The notes under the pieces: model-generated
Database searches by the model: none
Told to the model about the DNA's origin: nothing
The model's input: the letters and a program-made list of their open reading frames with translations, nothing else
Shown: positions 28,455-40,240 of the stretch, piece after piece
Position numbering within the stretch: the first letter of the stretch is position 1
Layout of the letters: every line of letters starts with the position of its first letter
Translations under genes and position numbers: made by a program
Assembly: GCA_963575745.1 (NCBI GenBank)
Contig: CAUYUJ010014603.1
Location: forward strand, 297,037 to 361,036
DNA from: Prorocentrum cordatum
Lineage: Eukaryota; Sar; Dinophyceae; Prorocentrales; Prorocentraceae
DNA length: 64,000 nucleotides
Direction: 5' to 3'

Positions 28455-28680
28455 GAGGATGAGGATGAGGATGAGGATGAGGATGAGGAGGAGGATGAGG
28501 ATGAGGATGAGGATGAGGATGAGGATGAGGAGCAGGAGGAGGAGGAGGAGGAGGAGGAGGAGGAGGAGGAGGAGGAGGGGTGAGGGAGGAGCGAGGGAGG
28601 AGGGAGGAGGGAGAAGGAGAAGGAGAGAGAGGAGGAGGAGGAGGAGGAGGAGGACGACGAGGAGGATGACGAGGAGCAAA
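28455..28680 (+). repeat. GAT/GAG then GGA tract
   Basis: GATGAG hexamer repeat passing into GGA repeat, purine-rich. Confidence 0.95.
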
Positions 28681-28689
28681 AGAGGAATG

Positions 28690-29545
28690 AGCTGAGGAGA
28701 AGGGGAGGAACCCGGCTCATCCTCATACCCCATTTCTTCATTCTCCGCCTCACCCTCCTCCTCCGTTGGGAAGCGACGATTAGCGTGACCCCCATCCAGA
28801 TCATGCTAACCCACCCCGTGGCGATGCTAAACTTAGGTCTCAAGAAACCATATTCACGCTCAAATCGACCCAACGTGTGAATGCTCAGCGGGTCCAATGA
28901 GGTCGTGCTCAGTGCGTACAAGCGTTCCGGAGATACTCGCTACATGTGTCTTCTCGACCGTATGCGCAACGACCGCTTCACGCACCAGCCAGACCTGTCA
29001 CCGCGCGCCCGACACCGAATTGACGCGCGCGAGCGAAACACTACTCCCTCCGATAATGAACAACGCGAGCGCGTACAGCTTCACCAATGCGTGCGTCCCA
29101 ATACTGCTCTGTTCAGAGTTGTCCATGCGCGCGCTGCATCGCAAAGCGACCAGCGGAGACGCAAGAGCCGAGGAGGGAGAAGGAGGGGGAGAAGGAGACC
29201 GAGGACGACACGAGCGAGCAGCACGAAGACGAGGACGAGAAGGATGGGGAGGAGAAGGACGACGACCCCGACGGCGTGGAGGAATTGAGTTGAGAAGGGG
29301 AGGATGTCGAGGAACCAAGGATGGGAAAGAGGGCGGGGAGGGAAACGAGGAGGTGCAGGACTTGAATTTTCATGCCTCCGACGCGGACGCCGTCGGATAC
29401 GGGGGTCGACCATGCCGCAGGCTCGATTTTTCCAAGATTGCGCTCGGAGCTGCCCGGAAGGCCAGGAGGGCCCCCTCCCAGGAACCAGACGGACCCTCCC
29501 AGGGCCACAGATGGGACGCACAGACACACACACACACAGATACCA
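28690..29545. other. Unresolved region
   Basis: 28740-29150 has moderately coding-like frames on both strands (plus EVVLSAYKRSGDTRYMCLLD; minus LVKLYALALFIIGGSSVSL). The strand cannot be chosen and no splice pair is defined. Confidence 0.25.
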
Positions 29546-29547
29546 GA

Positions 29548-29710
29548 CGCGCGCGTCCGACCCCGAGCATATAGTATACAAATCTTGCAGTAGATCGTCT
29601 CCCGAGCGGTACAGCCAGAGAGCGCCCACCACGACGCATGTACTAGCAGATTTCTCGGTGCGCGCGTCGCCCCCTGGGGGGGGGCGACGCACACATAGTC
29701 CCCCAGTCAG
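29548..29710 (+). mobile_element. Family I repeat, copy 1
   Basis: CGCGCGTCCGACCC, GAGCATATAGTAT, GAGCGG, GCGCCCACCACGACGCAT and GATTTCTCGG..GCGCGTCGCCCC are in the same order as 59722-59880. The terminal GCGCGTC/GACGC are complementary. Confidence 0.75.
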
Positions 29711-30357
29711 TGCTTGCACTGCAGGGGTCCTAGCGGATATTGAAAAATTGGTGAAAACTTCCCGCCGATTTGGGTGGCTGGCTGTGGGTTCCCGGGTTCC
29801 CCGTTTCGGGTTCCCGGTTTCCCGGGTTATTGATTCTGGACCGATGTCGGTGGGTTCCGGGTTCCCAGGTTCCTGGGTTCCCGGTCGATCTCTTGATCGA
29901 TCTCTTGATCGATCACATGTCAAGCCTCCCACTGACTGGGGCTCTCCTCCGGTGTGAGTATTCGTATGGTGGGGTGCCGCCGAGCAGGCCATAAAGTGCG
30001 GCCGCTTCCTGCGGCAGGACCTCGGCCAAAGTCGACTACACGCAAGAGTGACCCTGGGTAAGAGTGCCCTTTGGTGCGCGACTTCTTGGGGGCCGCGGGG
30101 AGACCAGACCTGGGCGCGCAAGCCGCTGCTACCGCTTCGTTTTCAGCCATCGGAGGGCCGTGCCAACACCAAAGGTCACTCCGGCGAAAGGTCACTCTTA
30201 CGTCTAGTCGACGAAGGGAGTCCACTGCGACGAACCCGGGGCCCCGACCTGACGCCCATGTGACGTCGGGGACGCTCCCCGGGCCCCGAAGGGGAGCCCG
30301 AGGCGAACAGACCACCAGGGCACCACGGCGACGGGCAGCCAAGGCAGCACCGCCGGG
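29711..30357. other. No supported gene
   Basis: A GGGTTCCCGG-type degenerate repeat at about 29785-29885 and GATCGATCTCTT repeats at 29885-29915; otherwise mixed. Confidence 0.35.
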
Positions 30358-30775
30358 TGAGCGTTTTTTTTTTTTTTTTGTTTCGGCGCTTCGACACTGG
30401 GCGGGAGGGGGGGGGACCCTGACCTTCCAGGAGGGCTAAAAAATAGCACGCGACTGAAAAACCTATCCCTGAGCTATTCAGTGTCTTGGTTTTCGGCTGT
30501 TTCGTTTCGTTTTTTAGGTTTTTAGGCCTCCCGTGCTAAAAAATGGCTCTCGGGAAGGTCAGGGGAGGGGGGGGAGGCCTGGCTCTGGATCTCTGCGCAA
30601 TGCGGCTGTTTGCAGCAAGGTGCGTCCTGTGGGGGGGAGACCCCACCCGCCTGAAACAGGCGCCAACAAAACAGCGAAGGTCTGCTGCATGGGGGGGGCG
30701 GGCGGGCAGGGAGGGGCGCGAGGGCCCGCGCTGATCGGCAAAACAAGTAGTAAAAAAACGCCGACCTGCCTGGAG
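30358..30775 (+). mobile_element. Family L repeat, copy 2, interrupted by family B
   Basis: A T run, GTTTCGGCGCTTCGACACTG and a G run; then after the B insertion GGCCTGGCTCTGGATCTCTG, GTGCGTCC, GAGGGCCCGCGCTGATCGGC and CGCCGACC. It lacks family M, which is present in copy 1. Confidence 0.6.
30417..30564 (+). mobile_element. Family B TIR element, copy 4, nested in family L
   Basis: CCCTGACCTTCCAGGAGGG to GGAAGGTCAGGG, near-identical to the intronic copy at 14219-14366. It is inserted in the G run of family L. Confidence 0.9.
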
Positions 30776-31114
30776 CCGGCGGATCCCGTGAGCCGCGGCT
30801 GAAAGTGCCATTTGGCTCCGAAGGCCGGAGGCCGGCCTGAATTGCTGCAGGCAGCCCAACCCGGCTCCACCGAGAGGCACTCTCCTCGAGGCGCGTCCGA
30901 TCCTGGCGAGATGCAACAACAGGACAAGGGGGCTCGGTGAACAGAGATGGCGAACACATCTAGACATCCGAGAATGTTCCTGGAGAGTTGTTCACCCTAG
31001 CCAGCGGGAGACAGTGGGGTGAATAACTGTCCGGAGTGGTCCTCAGAGGCCAACAGTATTCACCATGTTTTGTTCGCCCTCCTGTCTGATGCATCGACGC
31101 GCGTCGTTGATTTT

Positions 31115-31246
31115 CTACGGGAGATGGTATGGCTGCTTGTCCCCACCCCCAACGGCCTTGAGGGCGGCCTCCGTAATGTCGCCCCCAGCGGCAGCCTTCG
31201 CGCGCGCCAGGAAGGAAACGAATGAGAAGAGGGTTCCATTCTTCCT
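31115..31246 (-). CDS. Possible terminal exon of an unknown gene
   Basis: The minus-strand frame begins after GGGACTAG| and reads FSFVSFLARAKAAAGGDITE then AALKAVGGGDKQPYHLP to TAG at 31115. The small helical Ala/Lys-rich composition and codon usage look coding. A plus-strand frame over the same bases (HHVLFALLSDASTRVVDFLR) is the competing reading. No family is recognised. Confidence 0.35.
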   Translation of the reverse strand, partial: RKNGTLFSFVSFLARAKAAAGGDITEAALKAVGGGDKQPYHLP

Positions 31247-31344
31247 CTAGTCCCTTCGTCCCCGATCCAGCCATCCTCCCACAAGCGATATTCTACACAC
31301 GCACTCGAGAAAAACAGCTCGACTTCCATCCCCCTCCCCCCGAG

Positions 31345-31570
31345 AAGAGCGTCCTCATCCACCTCCTCTTTCTTATTCTTCTTCCTCCTCCTCATCCTGC
31401 ACCTCCTCCACCCCAATCCTGTTCCCTCACTTCCTCCCTCTCATCCTCGTCGCCCTCCTCCAACTTCTCCAACTCCCCCTATCATCCATCATCCTCCTTC
31501 ATGCTCCCCATGACCATCCTCTTGCACCCTCCTCCGACATCCTCCTCACTGTCGGTCCTCCTCCTTCTCA
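31345..31570 (+). repeat. CTC-rich pyrimidine tract
   Basis: C/T-rich with TCC repeats, leading into the CAT tract. Confidence 0.85.
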
Positions 31571-31591
31571 TGATCATAGTTCATCATCAAC

Positions 31592-31642
<51 letters not shown>

Positions 31643-32095
31643 AGCAGCATCAGCATCATCAGCATCATCATCAGCATTATCATCAGCAGCGCAGCATCAC
31701 CACCACCATCATCAGCATCACCACCATCAACATCAGCATCATCACCACCATCATCATCAGCACCATCAGCATCATCATCCTCACCAGCATCATCATCATA
31801 CTCATCCTCAGCATCATCCTCATCCTCATCTTCAGCATCGTCATCATCGTCATCACCATCGTCATCGTCATCATCATCACCCTTATCACAGTCATCATTA
31901 GTATCAGCATCGTCAGTATCATCATCATCAGCAGCATCATCATCAGCAAAATCAGCCTCAGCATCATCATCAACTCATCAGCATCATCACGATAACCATC
32001 ATCATCACCAGCAGCATCATCATCGTCATCATCACCATCACCATCAACATCATCACCATAATCATCGTCATCGTCATCATCAGCATCAGCATCAA

Positions 32096-32144
<49 letters not shown>

Positions 32145-32987
32145 TGCATCATCCGCTGCATAATCATCGGCAGCATTATCATCATCCTCGTCAGCATCAG
32201 CAGCATCAGCATCGTCATCGTCATCAGCATCATCATCAGCATCATCATCAACGCCATCAACCTTATCAGCATCATCATCAACATCATTATAAACATAGCC
32301 GTCACCATTACAATCATCACCACCGTCACCCTCATCCTCCCCATCATCATCGTAGTCAGCATCGTCATCATCGTCACCACCAGCAGCATCATCACCAGCA
32401 GCATCAACAAAACATCATCGTCAGCATCATCATCATCATCAGCATCATCATCGCCATCATCATCACCACCGTCGTCGTCGTCGTCGTCATCAATATCCTC
32501 ATCATCCTTATCCTCCTCCTCCTCGTCATCATCATCGTCATCACCACCGTCGTCGTCGTCGTTATTGTCATCAGCGTCGCCACAGACATCGTCGTCCTAA
32601 TCGTCAGCATCAGCAGCAGCATCTTCACCACCACCACCACCACCACCACCACCACCACCTCCACCATCATCATCACCACAAGCAGCATAGGCATCATCAT
32701 CGTCGTCGGCATCAGCATCAGCGTCAGCATCACCGTCATCATCATACTACGACTACTACGACGTATAATAACAACAAGTGTAATACACGGTCTCCTACTC
32801 ATCGTGATCATCATCAACATCATTACCACCACCAGCATCATCATCAACACCACAGCCATCATCGTGTCAGCAGGATCATTGTCATCGTCATCGTCATCGC
32901 CATCATCAGCATTATCGTCATCATCAGCAGCATCATCACCTGCATCATCAGCATTGCTAACACTATCATCATCATCATCATCATCAT

Positions 32988-33059
<72 letters not shown>

Positions 33060-33062
33060 CCT
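31571..33062 (+). repeat. 1.5-kb CAT/CAG/CGT triplet tract
   Basis: Nearly 1.5 kb of (CAT)n with CAG, CAC and CGT variants. Open frames are poly-Met/Val, poly-Asp, poly-His or poly-Ile. It is the longest simple-sequence block in the window. Confidence 0.97.
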
Positions 33063-33264
33063 TCACCTCCACCTCCACCTCTATCCCTGCCCTTTTCTCC
33101 GTCCCCATGCCTCCACTTCATCCCCCTCCAACGTCCCCCTCAACTTCCTCCCCCTCCAACGCCCCCCTCCCCCCCACTCGCCCCCGCCCCCGCGATCTCC
33201 TGCATGGCCCAGTCGGCCACCTCCACATCGGGGGCCTGCGTCGGTTTCGGCGCGGGCTGGCCTC

Positions 33265-33420
33265 GGGGCATGCGCGAGGAGGGGGGGGAGGAGAGGGGGG
33301 GGGGGGAGGAGAGGGAGGCACAGCAGTCGCGAAGCGAGTGGAGGAGGAAGAGGGAGGGGAGGAGGCGGAGGGGAAGGGGGAGGGAGCTGGAGGGAAGGAG
33401 GAAAGATCACTAGGAAGTGC
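33265..33420 (+). repeat. GGA/G-rich tract
   Basis: Purine-only GGGGAGGA sequence. Confidence 0.9.
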
Positions 33421-33559
33421 GGCAGGAGGCAGGACAAAAGGAACTCTTACGGCAGCGGAGGAAGAGGAGCCGTGAAGACAGACACGCGCTCGGTTCATTT
33501 CTGCGCATACCGCGGCAATACAGCCCTGCGGGATCAAATACTGTGCAAATGAATGTTGG

Positions 33560-33930
33560 ATGGCAAGGCGCAAGGTGAGTCAAATGTACGGGTCAGAGAA
33601 GCACTGCCTCCATTCAAAGTCAAATGCAGCTTGGGCTTGGGACAGGATGCCACTAGCGCTGCGCTTGCATGACATCGCAGTGCCTCGATGAGTTCGACAT
33701 CTTTGTACTCGCCCAGTCGTGCCAGCTCGTGACTCTCGGGGGAGGAGAGGGAGAGGGGGGATCTGTCGCCTCGCCTCATTTCCTCAGGGTGTTGTCCGTA
33801 GCGAGCAGGAGTCCAATACCCATACCTGGAAACGCGTCTCCAGGTCTCGAACAACCTTCAGGATCAGGTATGGTGCAGGCGTTGGCATGCTGTGCACCCA
33901 CCCAGACCATCAAGGTCAGCTTACTCTGAC
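33560..33930 (-). CDS. Possible exon pair of an unknown gene
   Basis: The minus-strand segment from about 33928 reads SKLTLMVWVGAQHANACTIP then DPEGCSRPGDAFP, with acceptor ATGTCAG| and donor CCAG|GTATGGG near 33833. A second segment at about 33735-33560 reads ELARLGEYKDVELIEALRCH then ASCPKPKLHLTLNGG. Phases do not join cleanly through GT-AG, so they may belong to one gene with a non-standard join or may not be linked. Confidence 0.3.
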
Positions 33931-34164
33931 ATGGGTTTGGGGAACACGGTTTGAATCGATCCCTGCTCGGCTCGCAACGCACCCTTTCCCTCGCTGGTCC
34001 AGCAAATACGCTCGCCAATGTTTGTCATGGTGCGTCGATGTATTTGCTGCGTGTAGATCGTCAGGGCCAAACCCCCCTTCTCCCCTCCTTCGTCCTCACC
34101 CGTCTCCGCATCTTTCATTTCCTCCTCTATGTACTTCTCCTCCTCTATATCCTGCTTCTCCTCC

Positions 34165-34231
34165 ATCTCCATATCCTCCTCCTCCTCCTCCTCCTCCTCC
34201 TCCTCCTCCTCCTCCTCCTCCTCCTCCTCCC
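34165..34231 (+). repeat. CTC triplet tract
   Basis: (CTC)n. Confidence 0.95.
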
Positions 34232-34234
34232 CGC

Positions 34235-34682
34235 CCGTCATAACGCCTCGGCCTCCATCTCCGTTCTCTCGCCACCCACCCTCTTCCCCCATGAGCCCAT
34301 CGCGATAACGCCCGTGACCGTCCCTGCCCCCCCCCTCTCCCCTACTGGTTACGTCACGACTCGCGCCAAATGGCGCCCGTGCGCCCGTGCGCAATGTCAC
34401 CATCCCCAAATGGCGCCCGTGCGCATTCTGTCACTGGTCCCCTTCCCCCACAGTCACGCCCGTTATCTCCAGGGGATGAACAAATCGTCTATATCTCGCC
34501 CCCCCTTTCTTCTTCGGTCCCTCCTTCGTCTGGCCTCCCCCCACTGATCATCCCCCTCACTGACACGCCCTCCCCACCCCTCAGAAAGACTTAGGATTGC
34601 GCACAGACAGCCCTCCCAAGCAGTCGAGGCTGGCCTCAGCACGCCCCTCGAACAGTCTGGGGGTGTCTCAACACCTCAACAC
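34235..34682. other. No supported gene
   Basis: AAATGGCGCCCGTGCGC occurs twice near 34368 and 34408. Otherwise mixed. Confidence 0.3.
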
Positions 34683-34837
34683 TGAAGGGGCCCCAGGACA
34701 CACAAATAAATACACACAAATAAAAATATCCCCAATATTTTCCCATATTTTCTGGGTTTCTGTCTTCCCCCCCCACTTCCCATATTTTCTGGGAATCGCC
34801 GATTAATTGTGTCTATGTTTTTGTTTCCCTCCTGAAT
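34683..34837 (+). mobile_element. Family F element with 5-bp TSD
   Basis: TGAAGGGGCCCCAGGACAC to TTTCCCTCCTGAAT, flanked by AACAC on both sides (34678-34682, 34838-34842). This agrees with the 5-bp duplication at 21605. Confidence 0.88.
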
Positions 34838-34842
34838 AACAC

Positions 34843-35114
34843 TGGGGCGCGGGAGGCGCTCCTGGGGCGCCGCCGGAAGCTGCGCCAGGGTGTTGAGACC
34901 GCCCCGGGCTACTCGGTGGCCTGTTTACGCGGGCGATAATTGATCACCGTACCGAGCCTCGAAATTTCATTCCCGAATCCCAGGCGCAAGTCATTCCCAA
35001 ATCCTCCTCAATGATCTTGCGCGAATCGGCATCTACTAAAAATGCCTCAGGGATGCTGCCATGGTACGGTGCATGAATCTAGTCTGCGGACTGTTGAGGC
35101 CAGCCAGGACTACC
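34843..35114 (-). mobile_element. Family P repeat, copy 2, interrupted by family V
   Basis: CAGGGTGTTGAGACCGCCCC and GGTGGCCTGTT (to 34925) continue after the V element as CTGTTGAGGCCAGCC and GACTACCT (35091-35114), matching 1909-1974. Read on the minus strand it begins GTAGTC immediately after the exon at 35114, so it would supply that exon's GT donor. Confidence 0.65.
34926..35090. mobile_element. Family V TIR element nested in family P, 5-bp TSD
   Basis: 165 bp flanked by CTGTT (34921-34925, 35091-35095). The ends TACGCGGGCGATAATTGATC..ACCGTACC and GGTACGGT..GCATGAATC..CTGCGGA are imperfectly complementary. The uninterrupted family P copy at 1.9 kb shows the empty state. A minus-strand frame through it mimics an exon. 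Confidence 0.7.
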
Positions 35115-35257
35115 TGGAGGAGGCTGTGTTCGCAAGCCGAAAACTGAGGGTCGGCTAAGAATACACCACCCCCACTGGGGTCATAGAAACTGACAGTAAT
35201 TGGGTCATCGTTTCGAAGACCCAAAGTAACATCCGCTCCAGGCGTCCAAGGGAGCCC
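35114..35257 (-). CDS. Exon of an unknown gene
   Basis: Exactly 48 codons in phase 0 between the acceptor CATCCAG| and the donor CTCCAG|GTAGTC: GLPWTPGADVTLGLRNDDPI, TVSFYDPSGGGVFLADPQF, SACEHSLLQ. Composition is unlike the neighbouring low-complexity DNA. No domain is recognised and adjacent exons were not found. The donor GT is the first dinucleotide of the family P element. Confidence 0.5.
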
Positions 35258-35780
35258 CTGGATGAGCCCTGGGAGAGACCCGACGACGCCCCGCGCCCTC
35301 CTCCCGCCCTTCCCTGCCCTCCCTCTACCTTCCCTCCCTCCCTCGCTTGCCCTCCCCTGCAACTTCTTGGGATGTCTGCGGGCCCGCCTGGAATGGCGTC
35401 CCGAAAATGCCGGCCAACGCGATCTAGTTATTGTGGTGCCGCGGGGGTGGGGTATAATTTGTGCAACGAAAAAACATGCTCATGTACCCCACCCACGAAT
35501 ATACTCCACCCGCAGAAGGACAAGTTCGAAGGCGGCGCGGACGCTGGAGGCCCGTCGGGGACTGCTCCGCCTGGAGAGCCCAGGTACTCCGAACTTTCCA
35601 GGAAAGACGGGGAAGAACGAACGAAATATTTGTCCTCATTTTACGCGATGCACTCCCGTCCCCGCTCCCCGCTCCGGGCTCCAAGAGGGCGCTGGGCAAC
35701 GAGGGCAACGGCAGGCCTGTCGCGCCGTCGGCGCCGGCCCCGTCCGCCTCCTCGCGAGGGGGCCTCCACGAAGACGCCGC
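35258..35780. other. Unresolved region
   Basis: A plus-strand frame reads YNLCNEKTCSCTPP and others look partly coding on the minus strand. No consistent exon is defined. Confidence 0.25.
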
Positions 35781-35799
35781 CGCCGACGACGACGACGAG

Positions 35800-35832
<33 letters not shown>

Positions 35833-35870
35833 TGCGGCGACGGCGACGACGGCAGCGGCGGGGCGCGCGC
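35781..35870 (+). repeat. GAC/GGC triplet tract
   Basis: (GAC)n passing into (GGC)n. Confidence 0.9.
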
Positions 35871-35944
35871 GCGAGGGCGCTGTCGTGTCCGCGATGATGC
35901 GGGGGGTGGGCGAGGAGAACTTTGGGTTGGGGACCGGCTCAGGT

Positions 35945-36065
35945 AGGAAAAAAATCTACCGAGTCGGCGATACATCGCCGATAGCTCGGCACTGGTCCCC
36001 CGATAGCGAATCCGCACGCAGGTTTGGGCCATCGAACCCTATCGGCGATCACTCGGCAAGTAGGG
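35945..36065. mobile_element. Family G repeat, copy 1
   Basis: GAGTCGGCGATACATCGCCGA, CCCCCGATAGCGAATCCGCA, GGGCCATCGAACCCTATCGG and CGATCACTCGGC-type blocks recur at 44800-44965 and, diverged, at 47080-47215. Confidence 0.7.
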
Positions 36066-36079
36066 GTGTGGCGCATGTA

Positions 36080-39000
36080 TTTTGTACAATCTATGTGGTG
36101 CACCCTACGTGGTGCACTCTACTTTGACTGTCTTGATGCTGTCCTCTCTACTGCTCGTGCAAACATCCCACCCTCCCACCCGCAACTTGGTTGCAAGACC
36201 TCTTAAGACCGTGGCGATAGGTACCAAATGGCACTTGGCAACGACAGCGACGCCGACGACGACAGCGACGACGACGCCGCCGACGACGACTACGACGACA
36301 CCGACGACGACGACGCCGACTTCGACGACGACGACGGCAACGACGACGACGACGACGATGCCGCCGACGAAATAGGAGGGACGACGACGAACCGCCGATG
36401 ACGCCGACGACGGACGACGACGACGACGAGGGAGGAAAAAGGACGACCACGGCGACAACGACGACGGAAACGACGACGACGCCAAAGAGGACGACGACGG
36501 CGACGACGAGGAAAGACAGGCTGATCACGCCGACGACGATGACGGCGTTTTCGCGTCGGCGATGAAGGTTTTCAAAGGAATTCGAAATGCGCGCGCGGCA
36601 GACGCGCGAGTGGCTCGCATGGTATTATTTGACACGGACCGTGCCACCCCAGCACGCGCGCATGGGCGTTCGAACTATTTCGACATGCACGCGCGCGAAA
36701 CCCGTAGCATTTCACGCACATGTTGAAAAACGTATGGTTCTCGTCAGAATTCGCAAGAGCGCGCGCGCACGTTTTTTTTATAATCCGTGTTGCGAAACCA
36801 TGTGTTTTCCAATGTTTGCTGGGACAGCCAATTTTTGAATTCCTTTCGAAACCGATGGTTTTTGAAGAATTTCGGCATGCGCGCGCGACGACGCGCGAGC
36901 GCGCACTTCGTCTCATTTGTTGCAAGGGACTTTCGCGACGGCACGCGCGCGCAAAGGCGTTCGAACGAGTTCGGAATGCTCGCGCAAAGCCTGTTTGGTA
37001 GCACGGGATTAACAATTTTGAAACCCGTATGTTTTATAATATGCATATATGTATAACGATAAATTCAGGAACGACCACGTTCTGTGTTTGAAAATCCGTG
37101 TTGCGAAACCCTGTGTTTTAATATGTTTCTTGGGTACTCGATTTTGAAATCCTTCCGAAGCCGAGAGCTGTTGAATGATGTCGGCACGCGCGCACGACAA
37201 CGCCCGCGTGCGCATGTCGTCCTATTTGTTTTCAAAGGACACTTGGAAACTTATGACGTTTTATAAAAGAGTGCGCGCATAGTATGTTTTGCAAAGGATG
37301 GCGGGGGGGGGGGCGATACCAGCCCCCTTTGGGATAATGTAGTGTAGTCAAATGGACGATGGAGCAGAATCATATGGAAATTTCAATACGAACAGGGGGA
37401 TCGTTAAGTCTGGGGGGGGGGGCTTATTTTTCTTTATGGAGGAAAATATATGTGGTGAAACATATGTTATGCAACCGACGTTATGCAACCTGTGTGGCGC
37501 AATCTACGTGATTCAACATACGTGGTGCAATTGACCCTAACCCACGAATTGACACATCCCACGTTCTTGCAAACATCCCACACACCCATCAACAATTTGG
37601 ATTGCAAAACCCACGCGGCGGCGATTGCGATGCATGCTTTGCGTTGGCTGGTGCATCTCTGCGGCCACGCCAAGCTAGGCACGTGCCCGTAGCGGCCAAC
37701 TAGTTTGGCGCGACCGATGCGGCCGCGGTGGCGCTGACCGCTGGGCACATCCCAACGGGCACTTCACTGCGAGTCTGCGACTAGACCGGGCGCTGTATCA
37801 TGGCAATGTCGACAACGGTTGACACGATGATAATAGTAGCGACGATGGTGACGATGACGAAAGAGCGGCCAGTGCGGGCGCCAGTGCTGATCACGCCGAC
37901 GACGATGACGGCGCCCCCGCGTCGAAGATGAAGGTTTTGGAAGGAGTTCGACATGCGCGCGCGGCCGATGCGCGAGTGGCCCGCATGGTATTATTTGACA
38001 CGGGTCGTGCCCCCCAGCACGCGCGCAAGGGCGTGCGAATGATGTCGGCATGCGGCGTGAGGGGCCCTTTTTGGCAGAATTCCATAAAATGCTGAAAAAA
38101 AACAATGGTTTCCGCAAGATTCCGCAAGATCGCGAGCGCACGCTTTCTTGACAACTGATGTTGCGAAACCATATGTTTTGCATGTTTTTTTGGACCGTCG
38201 GTTTTGACATCGCTACGAAACCGGAGGTTTTTGCCGGATTTCGGCACGCGTACGCGACAACGCGCGCGCGTGCACTTCGTCAATTTGTTTGCGAAGGGTT
38301 CTCGCGACGGCACGCGCGCAAGGGCGTTCGACCGATTTCGACATGCGCGCGCGAAGCCCTTTTGGTAGCATGCTCCAATCAGGAAGAAAAACCTATGGTT
38401 CTCATTCGCCAGAACGCGCGCAAAAAAAACTTGCTAAAACAAAAAATCCGTGTTGCGACACCATGTACTTTCGCATTTGCTTTGGACACTCAATTTTGAT
38501 ATCCTTACGAGACCGAAAATTGTTTATAAGGATTCGGGCATGCGCGCGCGACGACGCGCGCGCGTGCACGTCGTCCCACTTTTGGCAAGGGAGACTTGAA
38601 CACTCATGATTTGTGAAAAACGAGTGCGCGTGCATAGATTTCTGTTGCAGAGGATGGCGGGGGGGGCGAGATCGGCCCCCTGGGATTGTGCAAATTCTGA
38701 TTTAGGAGGGACGATTAAATTTAAGTATACAATCATATTTAGATCATAATTGGCATGGGCAAAACCATATTGAATTACATTCCGAAATGGGGAGGAGGAA
38801 ATCCTGGGGTGGGGAGTACGAGTTGATTGCCTTCTTCGAAAGCAGAATGTGGTGCAATCTACGTGGTGCAACTCATTTGCTCAACTTGTAGCTGTCCTCT
38901 CCACTGTTCGTGCAAACATCCCACCCTCCCACCCGCAACTTGGTCGCAAGACCTCTGAAGACCGTGACGGTGGGTACCAAGTGGCACTTGGCAACGACAC

Positions 39001-39302
39001 CGACGCCGACGACGACAGCGACAACGACGACGACGACGCCGACAACGACTACGACGACGTCTCCAACGACTTCGACGACGACAACGACGACGACAACACC
39101 ACCGACGACGACGACGATGACGCCGACGCTGACGACGACGACGATGACAACGCCGACGACGACGACGCCGCCGACGAAGACGACGACGACGGCGACGACG
39201 AAGACGACGACGACGACGACGTCGCCGACAAAGGCGACGACGACGACGAGGGAGGAGGGAGGACGACGACGGCGACGACGACAACGACGAGGGAGGAGGG
39301 AA

Positions 39303-39346
<44 letters not shown>

Positions 39347-40240
39347 CGACGAAATAGGAGGGACAACGACGAAACGCCGACGAAGACGACGAGGGAGGAA
39401 GGACGACCACGGCGAGAACGACGACGGAAACGACGACGACGACGCCAAGACGACGACGACGACGACGAGGAAAGACAGAGGACGATGACGGCGACGACGA
39501 CGACGACGACGTCGAGGAGGAGGGAGCACGGCGACGACGACGACGACGACGCAAGAGCGCGCGCGAACGCTTTTGTTGAAAATCCGTATTGCGAAACCTT
39601 GTGTTTTGTATGTTTTTTGGACACACGATTTTAACATCCTTCCGAAACCGAAGGTTTTCGAAGGATTTCGGCATGCGCGCGCGACGACGCGCGCGTCTGC
39701 AGTTTGTCCCGTTTTTGCAAGGGATTCTCGCGACGGCACGGGCGCAAGGGCGTTCGAATGAATTCGACATGCGCGCGCGAGGCCCGTTTGGTAGTTCTTT
39801 TTTAAAACATTGAAAAACCTATGGTTTTCTTAAGACTACGCGAGAGCGCGCGTAAGCTTTTTTAGGAAATCAGTGCTGCGAAACCATGTGTTTTTGTATG
39901 TGTTTTGGGAACTCGATTTTGAAATCCTCCTGAAACCGAAGGTTCTTGAGGGATTTCGGCATGCGCGCGCGACGACGCGCGCGTGTGCATTTCGTCTTAT
40001 TTGTTGCAAAGGGGTTCTGAAAACTTATGATTTTTGATAAACGAGAATGCGCGGATAGTATTTGTTGCAGAGGATGGCGGGGGGGAGTGATACCGGTTTG
40101 GCTGGGATAATACGAACTCATACTTAGGATGAAAATGTGTGTAGAATAAAAATGAAATTACAATACCCCAAGGGGGATCGTTAACTCTGGGGGGGTGAGT
40201 CTATTCTTCTTTTAGAAAGGAGAATTAATGCTGCGCCATC
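36080..40240 (+). repeat. Macrosatellite: three tandem units of about 1.39 kb
   Basis: Units start near 36080, 37465 and 38850. Each begins with GTGGTGCA-type repeats and CAAACATCCCACCC-type sequence, has a CGACGACGA tract (deleted in unit 2), two or three internal copies of a GCGCGCGCGACGACGCGCG-containing block (with CCGAAACC and TTTCGGCATGC), then GAGGATGGCGGGGGGG and GGGGGATC, and ends near GGAGAAT. A fourth unit is at 47880-49430. Arg/Asp-rich and Cys/Arg frames through it recur with the repeat and are not genes. Confidence 0.8.

Noticed and set aside
31571-33108. Poly-Asp, poly-Met/Val and His-rich frames
   Set aside because: Direct translations of the CAT/CAG tract.
34953-35078. A 42-codon minus-strand exon with GT/AG-like boundaries that would join the exon at 35114 through a 35-nt intron
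   Set aside because: The segment lies entirely inside the V element (TIRs plus CTGTT duplication), so the open frame is most simply a by-product of the element. A 35-nt intron is also implausible.
38859-39770. A 303-codon Arg/Ser-rich frame with RARMPKSFENLRF-type ends repeated in four places
   Set aside because: It recurs with the macrosatellite unit and runs through its GAC tract; no independent coding evidence.
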